Notes: generated from the letters alone by a model not told the origin. A stretch of DNA of 64,000 nt from Streptomyces sp. NRRL S-1022 (GCF_000720135.1 NZ_JOIU01000016.1:248001-312000), one strand, 5' to 3'; counted from the first letter of the stretch, positions 8,346 to 16,550 are shown. Numbers and translations: made by a program.

Positions 8346-8819
8346 TCAGGCTTCGGTATCGGTGCGCGCCAGGATGCCCTTGAGCAGGCCCGTGGACTGG
8401 CCGACCTCGATGAGGTAGCCATCCGGGTCGCGCATGTAGCAGCGCAGCTCGGCGCGCCGGTCGATGGGCGGGGTGAGGAACTCGGCTCCCTTGGCGCGGG
8501 CTGCCGCGTAGAAGCCGTGGATGTCCGCCACCCGTACGTTCAGGAAGCTGGAGACGGTGTGGCGGTCCTCCGGCGGACGCAGGACGACGTCGGGTTTGTC
8601 AGCTGTGGGCCCGCCGCCGGGGTTCATGATGATCCAGCTGTTGGCGACCTTGATGATGCAGGGGTTCTCCTCCAGCACCACCTGCCCGCCCAGCACATCG
8701 GCATAGAACGCCCGCGAGCGAGGGACGTCGCCGACCGTGAGAAAGTGCGTGAGCAGCAGACCCTCGGCCGGTGCGGGAAGGTCGTCGGCTGCGGCGCTGG
8801 CAGACGTGACGTCGGACAT
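8346..8819 (-). CDS. VOC family (glyoxalase/bleomycin-resistance fold) protein
   Basis: A 157-residue protein with the paired beta-alpha-beta-beta-beta modules of the vicinal oxygen chelate superfamily: LLLTHFLTVGDVPRSRAFYADVLGG at the start and CYMRDPDGYLIEVGQ at the end. His in the first module and Glu in IEVGQ are at the usual metal-ligand positions. Members include dioxygenases, isomerases and drug-binding proteins, so the substrate cannot be stated. It converges on the DUF5996 gene with a 34-nt gap, and both lie between the direct repeats. Confidence 0.82.
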   Translation of the reverse strand: MSDVTSASAAADDLPAPAEGLLLTHFLTVGDVPRSRAFYADVLGGQVVLEENPCIIKVANSWIIMNPGGGPTADKPDVVLRPPEDRHTVSSFLNVRVADIHGFYAAARAKGAEFLTPPIDRRAELRCYMRDPDGYLIEVGQSTGLLKGILARTDTEA

Positions 8820-8903
8820 ATGTCGAGCGTATGGCGCGCATGGGCGTGCGGCATTCTCAGCCGGTGCGCTTCTTCACCTGGCAAGTGCCTCCGACTGGTG
8901 CGG

Positions 8904-8970
8904 CTGGTCAGAGGCGCTTTCTGTCGACAGGATCACGTACTGGACACCGAGCCGCGTGAAGCCCGAGGCT
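8904..8970. repeat. Imperfect direct repeat, right copy
   Basis: This is the partner of 7119-7186. It begins with the same CTGGTCAGAGGC and keeps GATCAC and GGACA at identical spacing. Confidence 0.55.
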
Positions 8971-9042
8971 CTTCGACCAGCCGGGCTGGGGGTTCTCGGG
9001 CCGGCTTTCGCTCAGGCTGAGCCGGCCGGTGCCGCCGAGGCA

Positions 9043-9084
9043 ACGGCCGGGGCCGCCACCCCCCACAGGAGAGGCCCCGGCCGT
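9043..9084. terminator. Strong hairpin, probable terminator
   Basis: ACGGCCGGGGCC (9043-9054) and GGCCCCGGCCGT (9073-9084) form a perfect 12-bp stem with an 18-nt loop. A weaker stem (GGCCGGCT/AGCCGGCC) lies just upstream. There is no U-run, as is common in Streptomyces. Confidence 0.6.
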
Positions 9085-9289
9085 CGCGCGGACGGGCCGC
9101 GCACGGCCCGTACTTTGCTCAGCGCCGTGCGTGCGGTTTCTGTCACACCCGGCCACGGCCGGATCTCACCCTGCGCACATCCGCACCCGGTCACGAGTTA
9201 GTTGCATCTTCTACGGACATGGACGAGCAGTGCTTTCACGCCGTAACGTGCCTTTCGCGCCGACCGAAGACAGGCGTAAAGGGAGTACG

Positions 9290-9952
9290 GTGCTGGGGGA
9301 CGACGCGGAGCTGACCGCCGCGGTGCGTGCGGCACAGGACGGTGACGAAACCGCGTTCCGTACGGTGTACCGCGCGGTCCATCCCCGCCTGCTCGGATAC
9401 GTCCGCACACTGGTCGGCGATCCGGACGCCGAGGACGTCGCGTCCGAGGCCTGGCTGCAGATCGCACGCGACCTGGACCGGTTCAGCGGCGATGCCGACC
9501 GGTTCCGCGGCTGGGCCGCCCGGATCGCCCGCAACCGCGCCCTGGACCACATACGCATGCGCGGCCGCCGCCCCGCCATAGGCGGCGACGAGACGGAGCT
9601 GACCGGCCGGGCCGCCGAGTCCGACACGGCCGGCGAGGCCATCGAGGCCCTGGCCACCGACAGCGCCCTCTCCCTGATCGCCCGGCTCCCCCAGGACCAG
9701 GCCGAGGCGGTCGTCCTGCGCGTGGTCGTCGGCCTGGACGCCAAGACCGCCGCCGAGACCCTCGGCAAACGCGCGGGTGCCGTCCGCACCGCGGCGCACC
9801 GCGGTCTGAAGCGGCTCGCGGAGCTGATCGGCGCCGATCCGGAATCGGCGGGCGGACTCGACTCGCTCCCGCCTCAGCGAGAACCGCGCCACCGCGCGGT
9901 GACGTCCGCAACTGTGACGCATACGCGTACGCGGACGCAGAAGGACATGTGA
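9290..9952 (+). CDS. ECF-type sigma-70 factor, copy 2
   Basis: A 220-residue sigma factor closely related to the one at 5465: VRAAQDGDETAFRTVYRAV, EDVASEAWLQIARDLDRF and FRGWAARIARNRALDHIRMRGRR (region 2), then LPQDQAEAVVLRVVVGLDAKTAAETLGKRAGAVRTAAHRGLKRL (region 4). GTG at 9290 has AAAGGGA 6 nt upstream; another in-frame GTG at 9248 is less well placed. Its stop TGA overlaps the ATG of the membrane partner (TGATG), so the two are translationally coupled. The C-terminal 40 or so residues beyond region 4 are low-complexity. Confidence 0.9.
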   Translation: MLGDDAELTAAVRAAQDGDETAFRTVYRAVHPRLLGYVRTLVGDPDAEDVASEAWLQIARDLDRFSGDADRFRGWAARIARNRALDHIRMRGRRPAIGGDETELTGRAAESDTAGEAIEALATDSALSLIARLPQDQAEAVVLRVVVGLDAKTAAETLGKRAGAVRTAAHRGLKRLAELIGADPESAGGLDSLPPQREPRHRAVTSATVTHTRTRTQKDM

Positions 9953-11130
9953 TGGCCGACGAGCAGTACAAGTGGCTGAACCGTGAGACGGCGGAACGCC
10001 TGTTGCGCGGTGAGTCGCTGGAAGCCGTCGACCCTGCCGCACGTGACCAGGCCGAACGCCTCTCCCGGACGCTCGGCGCGCTGTCCGCGGAGGCGGCCCC
10101 CGCGCCCGGTGAACTCCCCGGTGAGCAGGCCGCCCTGGCCGCGTTCCGCAAGGCCCGGGAGGCCGCCGAGGCGGAGCGCACCGCCGCCGTCCACACCCCC
10201 GCCGCCGCCCGCACCCCGGCACCCGGAACCGGCGCCGGCCTGGTCCGCATCGGTGCCCCGGCCCGTACCGGAACGCGCACCAAACGCCCGCACTGGGGCC
10301 GTCCGGTGCGCCTGGCGCTCGCCGCCGCCGCGGCCGTCGGCACACTCGGCGGGGTCGCCATGGCCGCCGGCAGCGGAGTGCTGCCCACACCGTTCGACAA
10401 CGACCACCCCCGCCCGGCCACCTCGGTCTCCGCCGGGGAGTCCACCGGACAGCCGCTCGTCCCCGGCTCCGGAACGGCCACCCCGGGCCCCGGCACGGGG
10501 ACGCCGGAGGGCAGTGCGCAGGGGCGCGGCGGCACCGGTGACGAGGCCGCCGGGACGGACGACGGCACCGCGCCCGGCTCCGGGTCCCCCACGTCCGGCA
10601 CCGGGTGGCTCGGCGCCTCCTCGGCCTGCCGTGCGCTGCGCGACGGCAAGGAGCTGGACACCGGCCGCAAGCGCACGCTGGAGCACCTGGCGGGCGGTCC
10701 CGCCCGTGTCACCCGGTACTGCAAGATCCTGCTGGCCGCCGGTGACGCGGCCTCCGGCACCGCGAACGGCGGCACGGCCGGCACCGGGGGCGGCGGCACC
10801 GGCAAGGGCCAGGACAAGGGCGGGAACCCGGGCAAGGGCGGCGACCAGGGCAAGGGCGGGAACAAGGACGGGGACGGGGACAAGAACGGAGACAAGGGCG
10901 GGGACAAGGACAAGAACGGAGACAAGGGCGGGGACAAGGACAAGGACGGGGGCGGAGGGAAAGGCGGCGGCGGGGGCAAGGGTGACCACGGCCCGGCCGG
11001 CGGCAAGGGCGGCGGCCGGCACCGCGGCGGCGCCGACCCCGCTCCCTCCGCCTTCGCGCCGGCGCACCCCGGCGCACCGCGCAGCACCCCCGCGTCCCCC
11101 TCACCGTCTCCGACGTACACCGCACTCTGA
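9952..11130 (+). CDS. Putative membrane partner (anti-sigma-like) of sigma copy 2
   Basis: A 392-residue predicted single-span protein. The cytoplasmic N-terminus starts MADEQYKWLNRETAERLLRG and contains EQAALAAFRKAREAAEAER, shared with the 6309 protein. The hydrophobic helix (about residues 119-140) is followed by a Gly/Thr/Ser linker, a domain with two Cys (SACRALRDGKEL ... RVTRYCKIL, also shared) and a long Gly/Lys/Asp-rich tail encoded by tandem repeats. It lacks the zinc anti-sigma motif. Coupling to the sigma gene suggests it controls that factor, perhaps sensing something outside the membrane; this is inference. A GTG one codon upstream (9949) is also possible. Confidence 0.72.
   Translation: MADEQYKWLNRETAERLLRGESLEAVDPAARDQAERLSRTLGALSAEAAPAPGELPGEQAALAAFRKAREAAEAERTAAVHTPAAARTPAPGTGAGLVRIGAPARTGTRTKRPHWGRPVRLALAAAAAVGTLGGVAMAAGSGVLPTPFDNDHPRPATSVSAGESTGQPLVPGSGTATPGPGTGTPEGSAQGRGGTGDEAAGTDDGTAPGSGSPTSGTGWLGASSACRALRDGKELDTGRKRTLEHLAGGPARVTRYCKILLAAGDAASGTANGGTAGTGGGGTGKGQDKGGNPGKGGDQGKGGNKDGDGDKNGDKGGDKDKNGDKGGDKDKDGGGGKGGGGGKGDHGPAGGKGGGRHRGGADPAPSAFAPAHPGAPRSTPASPSPSPTYTAL
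10891..10950 (+). repeat. 30-bp tandem repeat in the sigma-partner tail
   Basis: Two 30-bp units starting GACAAGGGCGGGGACAAGGA lie back to back (10891 and 10921), with a shorter related unit just before. They encode DKGGDKDKNG-type repeats. Copy number may vary between strains. Confidence 0.8.
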
Positions 11131-11291
11131 CCGAGAGCACCCACTCTGACCTGCGCTTTTGAGGTCGCCGGAAAATTCTCGGTGCGAGGTGTGACGTTTC
11201 TGGAGCCCGTGACGCAGTACTGAGTGAGCCGACTGGTCATCGGCCGTCGCACTGAGCCGGGGTTCCCCCCGTACCCACGGCTCGTGCACCT

Positions 11292-11330
11292 GGCGCGGGC
11301 GGGGCACGTTCCCCCGGTCCCGCCCGCGCC
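11292..11330. terminator. Bidirectional terminator hairpin
   Basis: GGCGCGGGCGGG (11292-11303) pairs perfectly with CCCGCCCGCGCC (11319-11330). It sits between the convergent sigma-partner and L,D-transpeptidase genes. Confidence 0.75.
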
Positions 11331-11338
11331 CCGCATCC

Positions 11339-12181
11339 TCACCGGGAGACGACGACCTTGTCGCCCACCCGGACCTGGGCGAACAGCTGGGCGATCGCCG
11401 TCTCGTCCCGTACGTTGACGCATCCGTGCGAGCCGCCCGCGTACCCGCGCGCCGCGAAGTCGTACGAGTAGTGGACCGCCTGGCCACCGCTGAAGAACAT
11501 CGCGTACGGCATCGGTGAGTCGTAGAGGGTCGACACATGGTGCCGCGACTTCCAGTAGACGCGGAACACACCCTCACGGGTGGGGGTGTACTGCGCGCCG
11601 AAGCGCACCGCCATCGTGGACAGGGTCCGCCCGTCCACCATCCAGCGCAGCGTCCGGCTGGTCTTGTCGATGCACAGCACCCGCCCGGTCAGACACCGCG
11701 GATCCGGCGCGGCGGCCGGCCGGCCGGCCATCGGGTACAGGTCCGACGGGCCCGGCGGACGCGTCATCGCCACCAGCCGCTGCCAGGTGACGGCGTCCGC
11801 GGCGCCGGTCCGCGGCAGCCCGCGCTTGCCCTGGAAGCCCCGGACCGCGCGCTCGGTCAGCTCGCCGTACGACCCCGTCGGCCCGACGGGCAGCCAGCCC
11901 ACCTGGCGCAGCCGCGCCTGGAGTTCCCGCACGCGGGGCCCGCTGTCCCCGCGCGACCACAGCACCCGTGGCGCGGGGGCGGCCGGTGCGACGGCCGGCC
12001 TGGTCGGTGTGGCGGCCGGTGCCGGCCGGGCCGGCCCGGCACCCGGGCCGCCCGGCGCCTGGGCCTGCACCGGCAGGCCGCGTTTGCCGTCGGCGTCCGT
12101 GGGCTGCACGGTGCACCCGCCGAGCGCGGCGAGCACGGCGGCCGAGGCGAGCAGGACGGCAGGTCTCCCCGGGATCCTCAT
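11339..12181 (-). CDS. L,D-transpeptidase lipoprotein with peptidoglycan-binding domain
   Basis: A 280-residue exported lipoprotein. The signal peptide ends in a lipobox (LAALGGC, Cys23), followed by a Pro/Ala-rich linker and a PG_binding_1 domain (about residues 80-140: [21 protein letters not shown]). The C-terminal YkuD catalytic domain has the motif [23 protein letters not shown], with the catalytic Cys near residue 254. It makes 3-3 cross-links in peptidoglycan or attaches proteins to it. ATG at 12181 is chosen because the signal sequence begins directly there. It diverges from the acyl-CoA mutase gene with an 87-nt gap. Confidence 0.93.
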   Translation of the reverse strand: MRIPGRPAVLLASAAVLAALGGCTVQPTDADGKRGLPVQAQAPGGPGAGPARPAPAATPTRPAVAPAAPAPRVLWSRGDSGPRVRELQARLRQVGWLPVGPTGSYGELTERAVRGFQGKRGLPRTGAADAVTWQRLVAMTRPPGPSDLYPMAGRPAAAPDPRCLTGRVLCIDKTSRTLRWMVDGRTLSTMAVRFGAQYTPTREGVFRVYWKSRHHVSTLYDSPMPYAMFFSGGQAVHYSYDFAARGYAGGSHGCVNVRDETAIAQLFAQVRVGDKVVVSR

Positions 12182-12268
12182 GCCCGGGATGCTTCCCCGC
12201 GTGACCCGCGTCGAACTACGGGGCATGGTGAGGAGTACCGGTGTACCGGTCGTACCGCGGAGGCAGCC

Positions 12269-13888
12269 ATGGCACAGGAGTCGGCACGTCGGTCCGAGTC
12301 GGGCCTGCCGGTCGAACGGGTGTACGGTCCGGCCGTCCTGGCGGGCTGGGACCCGGACCGCAAGCTGGGCGAACCGGGCGCGTACCCGTTCACCCGCGGG
12401 ATCTACCCGACCATGTACACCGGCCGCCCCTGGACCATGCGCCAGTACGCCGGCTTCGGTACGGCGGCGGAGTCCAACGCCCGCTACCGCCAGCTGATCG
12501 CCCACGGCACCACCGGCCTGTCCGTCGCGTTCGACCTGCCCACCCAGATGGGCCACGACTCCGACGCGCCCCTCGCGCACGGCGAGGTCGGCAAGGTCGG
12601 TGTGGCCGTCGACTCGATCGAGGACATGCGGCTGCTGTTCGACGGCATCCCGCTGGACCAGGTCTCGACGTCGATGACGATCAACGCGCCCGCCGCCCTG
12701 CTCCTGCTGCTGTACCAGCTGGTGGCGGAGGAGCAGGGCGTGGCCGCCGACCGGCTGACGGGCACGATCCAGAACGACGTGCTGAAGGAGTACATCGCGC
12801 GCGGCACGTACATCTTCCCGCCGAAGCCCTCCCTGCGGCTGACCGCGGACATCTTCCGGTACTGCACCGCCGAGATCCCGAGGTGGAACACCATCTCGAT
12901 CTCCGGCTACCACATGGCCGAGGCGGGTGCCTCCCCGGTGCAGGAGATCGCGTTCACCCTCGCCGACGGGATCGAGTACGTCCGCACGGCGATCGCGGCC
13001 GGCATGGACGTCGACGACTTCGCCCCGCGCCTGTCGTTCTTCTTCGTGGCCCGGACCACGCTGCTGGAGGAGGTCGCCAAGTTCCGCGCCGCCCGCCGGA
13101 TCTGGGCCCGGGTGATGCGGGAGGAGTTCGGCGCGAGGAACCCCAGGTCGCTGATGCTGCGCTTCCACACCCAGACGGCGGGGGTGCAACTCACGGCGCA
13201 GCAGCCGGAGGTGAACCTCGTCCGGGTCGCCGTGCAGGCCCTGGCCGCGGTGTTCGGCGGCACGCAGTCCCTGCACACCAACTCCTTCGACGAGGCGATC
13301 GCCCTGCCGACGGACAAGAGCGCGCGGCTGGCGCTGCGGACCCAGCAGGTGCTGGCCCACGAGACCGACGTGACCGCGACGGTGGACCCCTTCGCCGGCT
13401 CCTACGCGGTCGAGCGGATGACGGACGAGGTGGAGGAGGCCGCCGTCGGCCTGATGCGGCGGGTGGCGGACCTCGGCGGGGCGGTCGCGGCGATCGAGCA
13501 GGGCTTCCAGAAGGCCGAGATCGAGCGGAACGCGTACCGCATCGCGCAGGAGACGGACTCCGGGGAGCGGGTGGTCGTCGGGGTCAACCGCTTCCGGCTG
13601 GACGAGGAGGAGCCGTACCAGCCGCTCCGCGTGGACCCGGCCATCGAGGCCCGGCAGGCCGAACGCCTCGCCCGGCTGCGGGCCGGACGCGACCGGGGCG
13701 CGGTGACCGCGGCACTCGACGCGTTGCGCAAGGCCGCGGAGGCGGCGGGCGGAGAGGGCGGGGCGGACGGGGAGCACAACGTGCTGTACCCGATGAAGGA
13801 GGCGCTGCGGGCACGGGCGACGGTGGGCGAGGTGTGCGGGGCGCTCCGCGAGGTCTGGGGCAGCCACGTGCCGGCGGACGCGTTCTGA
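12269..13888 (+). CDS. Acyl-CoA mutase large subunit (methylmalonyl-CoA mutase family)
   Basis: A 539-residue protein matching the TIM-barrel half of B12-dependent acyl-CoA mutases: [28 protein letters not shown] near residue 50, [53 protein letters not shown], and [16 protein letters not shown] followed by [14 protein letters not shown]. The C-terminal cobalamin-binding domain (DxHxxG) is absent, so it needs a separate small subunit, as isobutyryl-CoA mutase does; none is in this window. Methylmalonyl-, isobutyryl- or another acyl-CoA are possible substrates. ATG at 12269 has CGGAGG 5 nt upstream. Confidence 0.88.
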   Translation: MAQESARRSESGLPVERVYGPAVLAGWDPDRKLGEPGAYPFTRGIYPTMYTGRPWTMRQYAGFGTAAESNARYRQLIAHGTTGLSVAFDLPTQMGHDSDAPLAHGEVGKVGVAVDSIEDMRLLFDGIPLDQVSTSMTINAPAALLLLLYQLVAEEQGVAADRLTGTIQNDVLKEYIARGTYIFPPKPSLRLTADIFRYCTAEIPRWNTISISGYHMAEAGASPVQEIAFTLADGIEYVRTAIAAGMDVDDFAPRLSFFFVARTTLLEEVAKFRAARRIWARVMREEFGARNPRSLMLRFHTQTAGVQLTAQQPEVNLVRVAVQALAAVFGGTQSLHTNSFDEAIALPTDKSARLALRTQQVLAHETDVTATVDPFAGSYAVERMTDEVEEAAVGLMRRVADLGGAVAAIEQGFQKAEIERNAYRIAQETDSGERVVVGVNRFRLDEEEPYQPLRVDPAIEARQAERLARLRAGRDRGAVTAALDALRKAAEAAGGEGGADGEHNVLYPMKEALRARATVGEVCGALREVWGSHVPADAF

Positions 13889-13895
13889 GCGGGGC

Positions 13896-13931
13896 GGTTC
13901 CGGAGAGGGGTTCCGGACGAGGGGTTCCGGA
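13896..13931 (+). repeat. Short tandem repeat between mutase and lysE
   Basis: GGTTCCGGA occurs at 13896, 13909 and 13923 with 13-14 nt spacing. It lies 3' of the mutase gene and upstream of lysE; no function is evident. Confidence 0.6.
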
Positions 13932-13974
13932 CAGGGAGGACCGGTTGTCGTACCCCCGTGCGACACTCCATGGC

Positions 13975-14619
13975 ATGTTCGGTGTCATCGACCTCCCCAC
14001 CTACCTCGCGGGTCTGATCCTGATCGTCCTGCTGCCCGGCCCCAACTCCCTCTACGTCCTTTCCGTGGCCGCCCGGCGCGGCGTGCGGGCCGGGTACACG
14101 GCGGCCGCCGGGGTCTGGTGCGGGGACACCGTACTGATGACGCTGTCCGCCGCCGGAGTCGCCTCGCTGCTCCAGGGCAACGCGCTGCTGTTCGGGATCG
14201 TGAAGTACGCCGGTGCCGGATATCTGAGCTGGCTGGCGATCGGCATGCTGCGGGCCGCCCTGCAGATGTGGCGGACCCGGCGGGAGCCGGCCGTCGAGGC
14301 GGCGGCGGACGCCCAGGACGCCGACGAGCGGCCCTTCCGCCGTGCGCTCGTGGTCAGCCTCTTCAATCCCAAGGCGATCCTCTTCTTCGTCGCCTTCTTC
14401 GTGCAGTTCGTGTCGGAATCCAACCCAGTCATCGGGTTCGTGACCCTAGGTGTACTCGCCCAGTTGGCAAGCGTGTTGTACCTGTCTGCGCTCATCTTCG
14501 GTGGGTCTCGTCTGGCTGCTGCGTTCCGTCGTCGGAGGAGGCTCAGCGCAGGGGCTACCTCGGCCGCCGGAGTGCTCTTCCTCGGCTTCGCCGTCAAGCT
14601 GTCTCTGGCAAGCGTGTAG
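13975..14619 (+). CDS. LysE family amino-acid exporter, tail replaced by an island
   Basis: A 214-residue membrane protein of the LysE/RhtB family, about six helices, with LPGPNSLYVLSVAARRGVRAGYTAAAGVWCGD near the start. It exports small amino-acid-like compounds; the substrate is unknown. ATG at 13975 lies 7 nt after GACACT (13962-13967), so the mRNA is probably leaderless. From about codon 145 the codons become less GC-rich (ttg, cta, tct, aga-type usage). The same C-terminus, 33 of 38 residues identical, is found again at 18356-18472 in native codon style. The simplest reading is that an island entered here and supplied a functional replacement tail. Confidence 0.9.
   Translation: MFGVIDLPTYLAGLILIVLLPGPNSLYVLSVAARRGVRAGYTAAAGVWCGDTVLMTLSAAGVASLLQGNALLFGIVKYAGAGYLSWLAIGMLRAALQMWRTRREPAVEAAADAQDADERPFRRALVVSLFNPKAILFFVAFFVQFVSESNPVIGFVTLGVLAQLASVLYLSALIFGGSRLAAAFRRRRRLSAGATSAAGVLFLGFAVKLSLASV
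14407..14427 (+). repeat. Possible left attachment site of the lysE island
   Basis: TTCGTG-N8-CAACCCA. The same two blocks at the same spacing occur at 18334-18354 (15 of 21 positions identical). Codon use changes just downstream. Confidence 0.4.
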
Positions 14620-14628
14620 GGGGCTGGC

Positions 14629-14829
14629 ATGTCTCACCTTGACGATGCTGCGGCCGTGTTCGCCCGCATGAGCCCCCAGGAGCAGCAGCGGGCACTAGGA
14701 GCCCTGGGCTTGCCTGAGAGGCTCCAGAAGGAGCCCCAGGAGCCTGCCGTCACCCCGTTCGCGGCTCTGAGCAGTAGGCCGAGTAGGCGGAAGCGGCAGC
14801 CGATCACCGTGACGGTGCTCAGAGGGTGA
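14629..14829 (+). CDS. Small island protein of unknown function
   Basis: A 66-residue protein starting MSHLDDAAAVFARMSPQEQQRALGAL, with a basic patch (SRPSRRKRQ) near the end. It starts 9 nt after the lysE stop with GGGGGCTGG upstream, so it is translated with the restored lysE. It could be a small DNA-binding or excision factor, but nothing proves that. No homologue is recognised. Confidence 0.5.
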   Translation: MSHLDDAAAVFARMSPQEQQRALGALGLPERLQKEPQEPAVTPFAALSSRPSRRKRQPITVTVLRG

Positions 14830-14932
14830 TACCGGCCCGCTTGGCCAACTTGGTCAGCCGCTCGTTACTTCGCATGTGCTGGGACACGAGTACTCGGGTC
14901 AGTTCCATGCTCGTTGGGTGGACCGCTGCCAT
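14819..14932 (-). CDS. Very short basic ORF, doubtful
   Basis: A 37-residue frame on the minus strand (MAAVHPTSMELTRVLVSQHM...KRAGITL) converging on and overlapping the 66-aa gene by 11 nt. It has no clear ribosome site. It might be the remaining end of a larger gene. Listed because it otherwise fills the gap after 14829; confidence is low. Confidence 0.2.
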   Translation of the reverse strand: MAAVHPTSMELTRVLVSQHMRSNERLTKLAKRAGITL

Positions 14933-14949
14933 CTCGGGAGCGACCTTCG

Positions 14950-14970
14950 CCCCACCCGCGCAAGGTGGGG
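14950..14970. terminator. Terminator hairpin in the island
   Basis: CCCCACC (14950-14956) pairs with GGTGGGG (14964-14970) around a 7-nt loop and is followed by GCTTTCG. It can end the lysE/66-aa transcript. Confidence 0.65.
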
Positions 14971-14999
14971 GCTTTCGTCATGCGCGGGGCTGTCACCGG

Positions 15000-15500
15000 T
15001 TACGCGAGCGGGCATGTGAGGTCGGGGTGGTGACGGTCCGGGCAGCACACCAGGTTGAGCGAGACGATATTGCCCGGCCGGTTGTAGTACACCCAGCTCA
15101 CGTCCACGCCGACCGGCAGGACATCCAGCACGTATTCGCGTCTCGTGTCCAGGCTCGCGTACGCCTGACGCCCGTCTTCGCGCTGCATCGGGGGGTTGTC
15201 AAGAAAGTGCTTGACCATCCAGTCGAGAGCCGCTGTGGCGTCCGTCCAGGTGCGCTCACGGGCCGCCTGGTTCCGCTTCATCAGCCAGTGCCCGGACATC
15301 ATGGGCGGCAGGTCCGAGGTCGGGAACTCGGCCATCACTTCGCGGTACCGCTGAAGGATGCGGATGGCCACCTTGTCCTCGTCCGAGGCGGGAGGAGCAG
15401 GGGGGTCAGGATGCGGAGGCCGCCGGTCACCCTCCCGGTGGTAGCTGTCGGGCGATCCGATCCACGGGCCGTAGCCGTGGAAGTGTCCTGTCCAGCTCAT
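15000..15500 (-). CDS. Hypothetical island protein
   Basis: A 166-residue soluble protein with a His/Tyr/Gly-rich start (MSWTGHFHGYGPWIGSPDSY), a Pro/Asp-rich linker and a mixed C-terminal domain (ILQRYREVMAEFPTSDLP ... YYNRPGNIVSLNLVCCPD). There is no signal peptide or membrane span. ATG at 15500 has GGAAGG 5 nt upstream. It is the last gene of a minus-strand group (16550 to 15000). The family is not recognised. Confidence 0.65.
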   Translation of the reverse strand: MSWTGHFHGYGPWIGSPDSYHREGDRRPPHPDPPAPPASDEDKVAIRILQRYREVMAEFPTSDLPPMMSGHWLMKRNQAARERTWTDATAALDWMVKHFLDNPPMQREDGRQAYASLDTRREYVLDVLPVGVDVSWVYYNRPGNIVSLNLVCCPDRHHPDLTCPLA

Positions 15501-15578
15501 GCGCGCCTTCCGAGAGGGGAGGGCGGGCCGCCCTGATGCGCGTAGGACGACCCGCCAGGGATGAGAGGTTTAGCAGGG

Positions 15579-15809
15579 TCAGGCGGTGAGGCCGCGGTTC
15601 TTCACCCAGCCGAGGGCGAAGTCGTCGAGCTCGGCTGCGGTGAACCGCAGTTCCTTGCCGGCGCCCTCGGGCTTGGAGTCGCGGACCACGAAGGAGTCGG
15701 CGGCACCGGGGATCGCGGCGAAGTCGACGCAGCCCTCGGTGCAGGGGCCTCCGCAGAAGTTCGTCGTCTCGATGCCGTCCGCCGGGAGGGTGTAGAGGTT
15801 GCCGTCCAT
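15579..15809 (-). CDS. DUF397 domain protein
   Basis: A 76-residue acidic protein. The central FVVRDSKPEG and the following LRFTAAELDDFALGW match the DUF397 pattern (VRDSK.....L.FT...W..F), preceded by two-Cys spacing NFCGGPCTEGCVDF. In Streptomyces, DUF397 proteins usually accompany XRE regulators in WhiJ-like loci and are thought to antagonise them. Here the XRE-TPR gene lies about 900 nt away on the other strand, which suggests a similar pairing, by inference. ATG at 15809 has AGAGGA 7 nt upstream. Confidence 0.8.
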   Translation of the reverse strand: MDGNLYTLPADGIETTNFCGGPCTEGCVDFAAIPGAADSFVVRDSKPEGAGKELRFTAAELDDFALGWVKNRGLTA

Positions 15810-15873
15810 CGGGTAGTCCTCTCTGGTGCAGCGATGCGGAGATGCGGTCTCCGCGCCGTGGTGCACTTGCCGA

Positions 15874-15913
15874 CCCACCCCGGCCCGGCCTTCCTGTTCC
15901 CGGCCGGGGTGGG
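15874..15913. terminator. Strong hairpin between island genes
   Basis: CCCACCCCGGCC (15874-15885) pairs perfectly with GGCCGGGGTGGG (15902-15913). It lies downstream of the minus-strand small membrane gene and upstream of the DUF397 gene. Confidence 0.65.
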
Positions 15914-15982
15914 CGCTTGGCTCCGCCCCCGAGGGGTGTGGCCGTGGGGGAACGACCGGGGAGTCACCTCGGGGACGGATGT

Positions 15983-16176
15983 TCAGGTGGTCAGTCGCCA
16001 GTAGGCGGCCATGACCGATACAGAGGCGAGGATCACGAGCCCCTGGAAGATCCACTGATGCCAGCCGAGCGGGCGTCTGTGCCTACCTCGCGATCGGTGA
16101 AGATTCCGGCCGCCAGAGCGGCCATGAGTCCGAGCAGGGCGATCACGTAAATCACCTGCTGCGCCTTGGGGCTCAC
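15983..16176 (-). pseudogene. Small two-helix membrane protein, apparently frameshifted
   Basis: From GTG at 16176, which overlaps the stop of the upstream gene as GTGA, the frame encodes SPKAQQVIYVIALLGLMAAL (one membrane helix) and continues to a stop at 16033. A -1 shift near 16085-16090 joins it to a second frame ending at 15983 that reads RPLGWHQWIFQGLVILASVS, a second membrane helix. Together they make a plausible 64-residue two-span protein. Without the shift, only a 47-residue one-span protein is made. It could be a decayed gene, a sequencing error or programmed slippage. Confidence 0.45.
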
Positions 16177-16550
16177 GCTGCACCCGTCCCGCTCCTCTGG
16201 GTGTAGATCCACAGCAGTCGGCGCGTCAGGTCGGCGACCTCGCGCATGAAGAAGTAGGCCGTGAAGACCGGTGCCTCCGCACTGGGGCGGTTCTTCAGGT
16301 CGAGCACCTTGTACGCCTTGCGGAACTGGGCCATCACCAGCTCGTCCTCGTCGGCGCCCAGCTCCTCGCCGAGGAGGAGTTGCAGGTGCCCGATCAGGGC
16401 CGGTGTCCTGGCGTTGATGTCCTCGCGGGTCGAGGTGCCCAGCCTCATGGCGAGGGCCGCGTCGGTGCTGTCCGTGATCAGCTCGACGTCGATCGGTACG
16501 CCGTCTTCGGTCGCCCTCGTCACTTCGAATCTGCTCGTCTCGGTCTTCAC
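16173..16550 (-). CDS. Hypothetical island protein
   Basis: A 125-residue soluble, mostly helical protein (VKTETSRFEVTRATEDG ... VFTAYFFMREVADLTRRLLWIYTQR). GTG at 16550 has GAGGGA 6 nt upstream; an in-frame ATG at 16634 would place a poor extension in the divergent promoter region. Its stop overlaps the start of the small membrane gene. It is first in the minus-strand group and divergent from the XRE-TPR gene. The family is not recognised. Confidence 0.68.
   Translation of the reverse strand: MKTETSRFEVTRATEDGVPIDVELITDSTDAALAMRLGTSTREDINARTPALIGHLQLLLGEELGADEDELVMAQFRKAYKVLDLKNRPSAEAPVFTAYFFMREVADLTRRLLWIYTQRSGTGAA

Larger units (their letters stand above)
7119..8970. mobile_element. Possible small inserted segment carrying DUF5996 and VOC genes
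   Basis: Two genes unrelated to the flanking sigma/partner pairs sit between two copies of an imperfect direct repeat about 1785 nt apart. The left copy is within the tail of the sigma-partner gene. After the right copy the same reading frame stays open (LVRG...DH..D...RE is seen in both), which resembles integration into a gene's 3' end. No recombinase or transposase is present, so the mechanism is unknown and the call is tentative. Confidence 0.35.
8820..9289. other. Gene-free stretch between VOC gene and second sigma factor
   Basis: No convincing gene is seen in these 470 nt. They hold the right direct-repeat copy (8904-8970), a strong hairpin (9043-9084) and AT-richer sequence near 9195-9230 that probably contains the promoter of the sigma gene at 9290. 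Confidence 0.6.

Noticed and set aside
11131..11175. CTCTGACC words after the second sigma-partner gene, resembling the complement of CTGGTCAGAGGC
   Set aside because: Only 8 bases match and the surrounding sequence does not align with the direct repeat, so it is not counted as a third copy.
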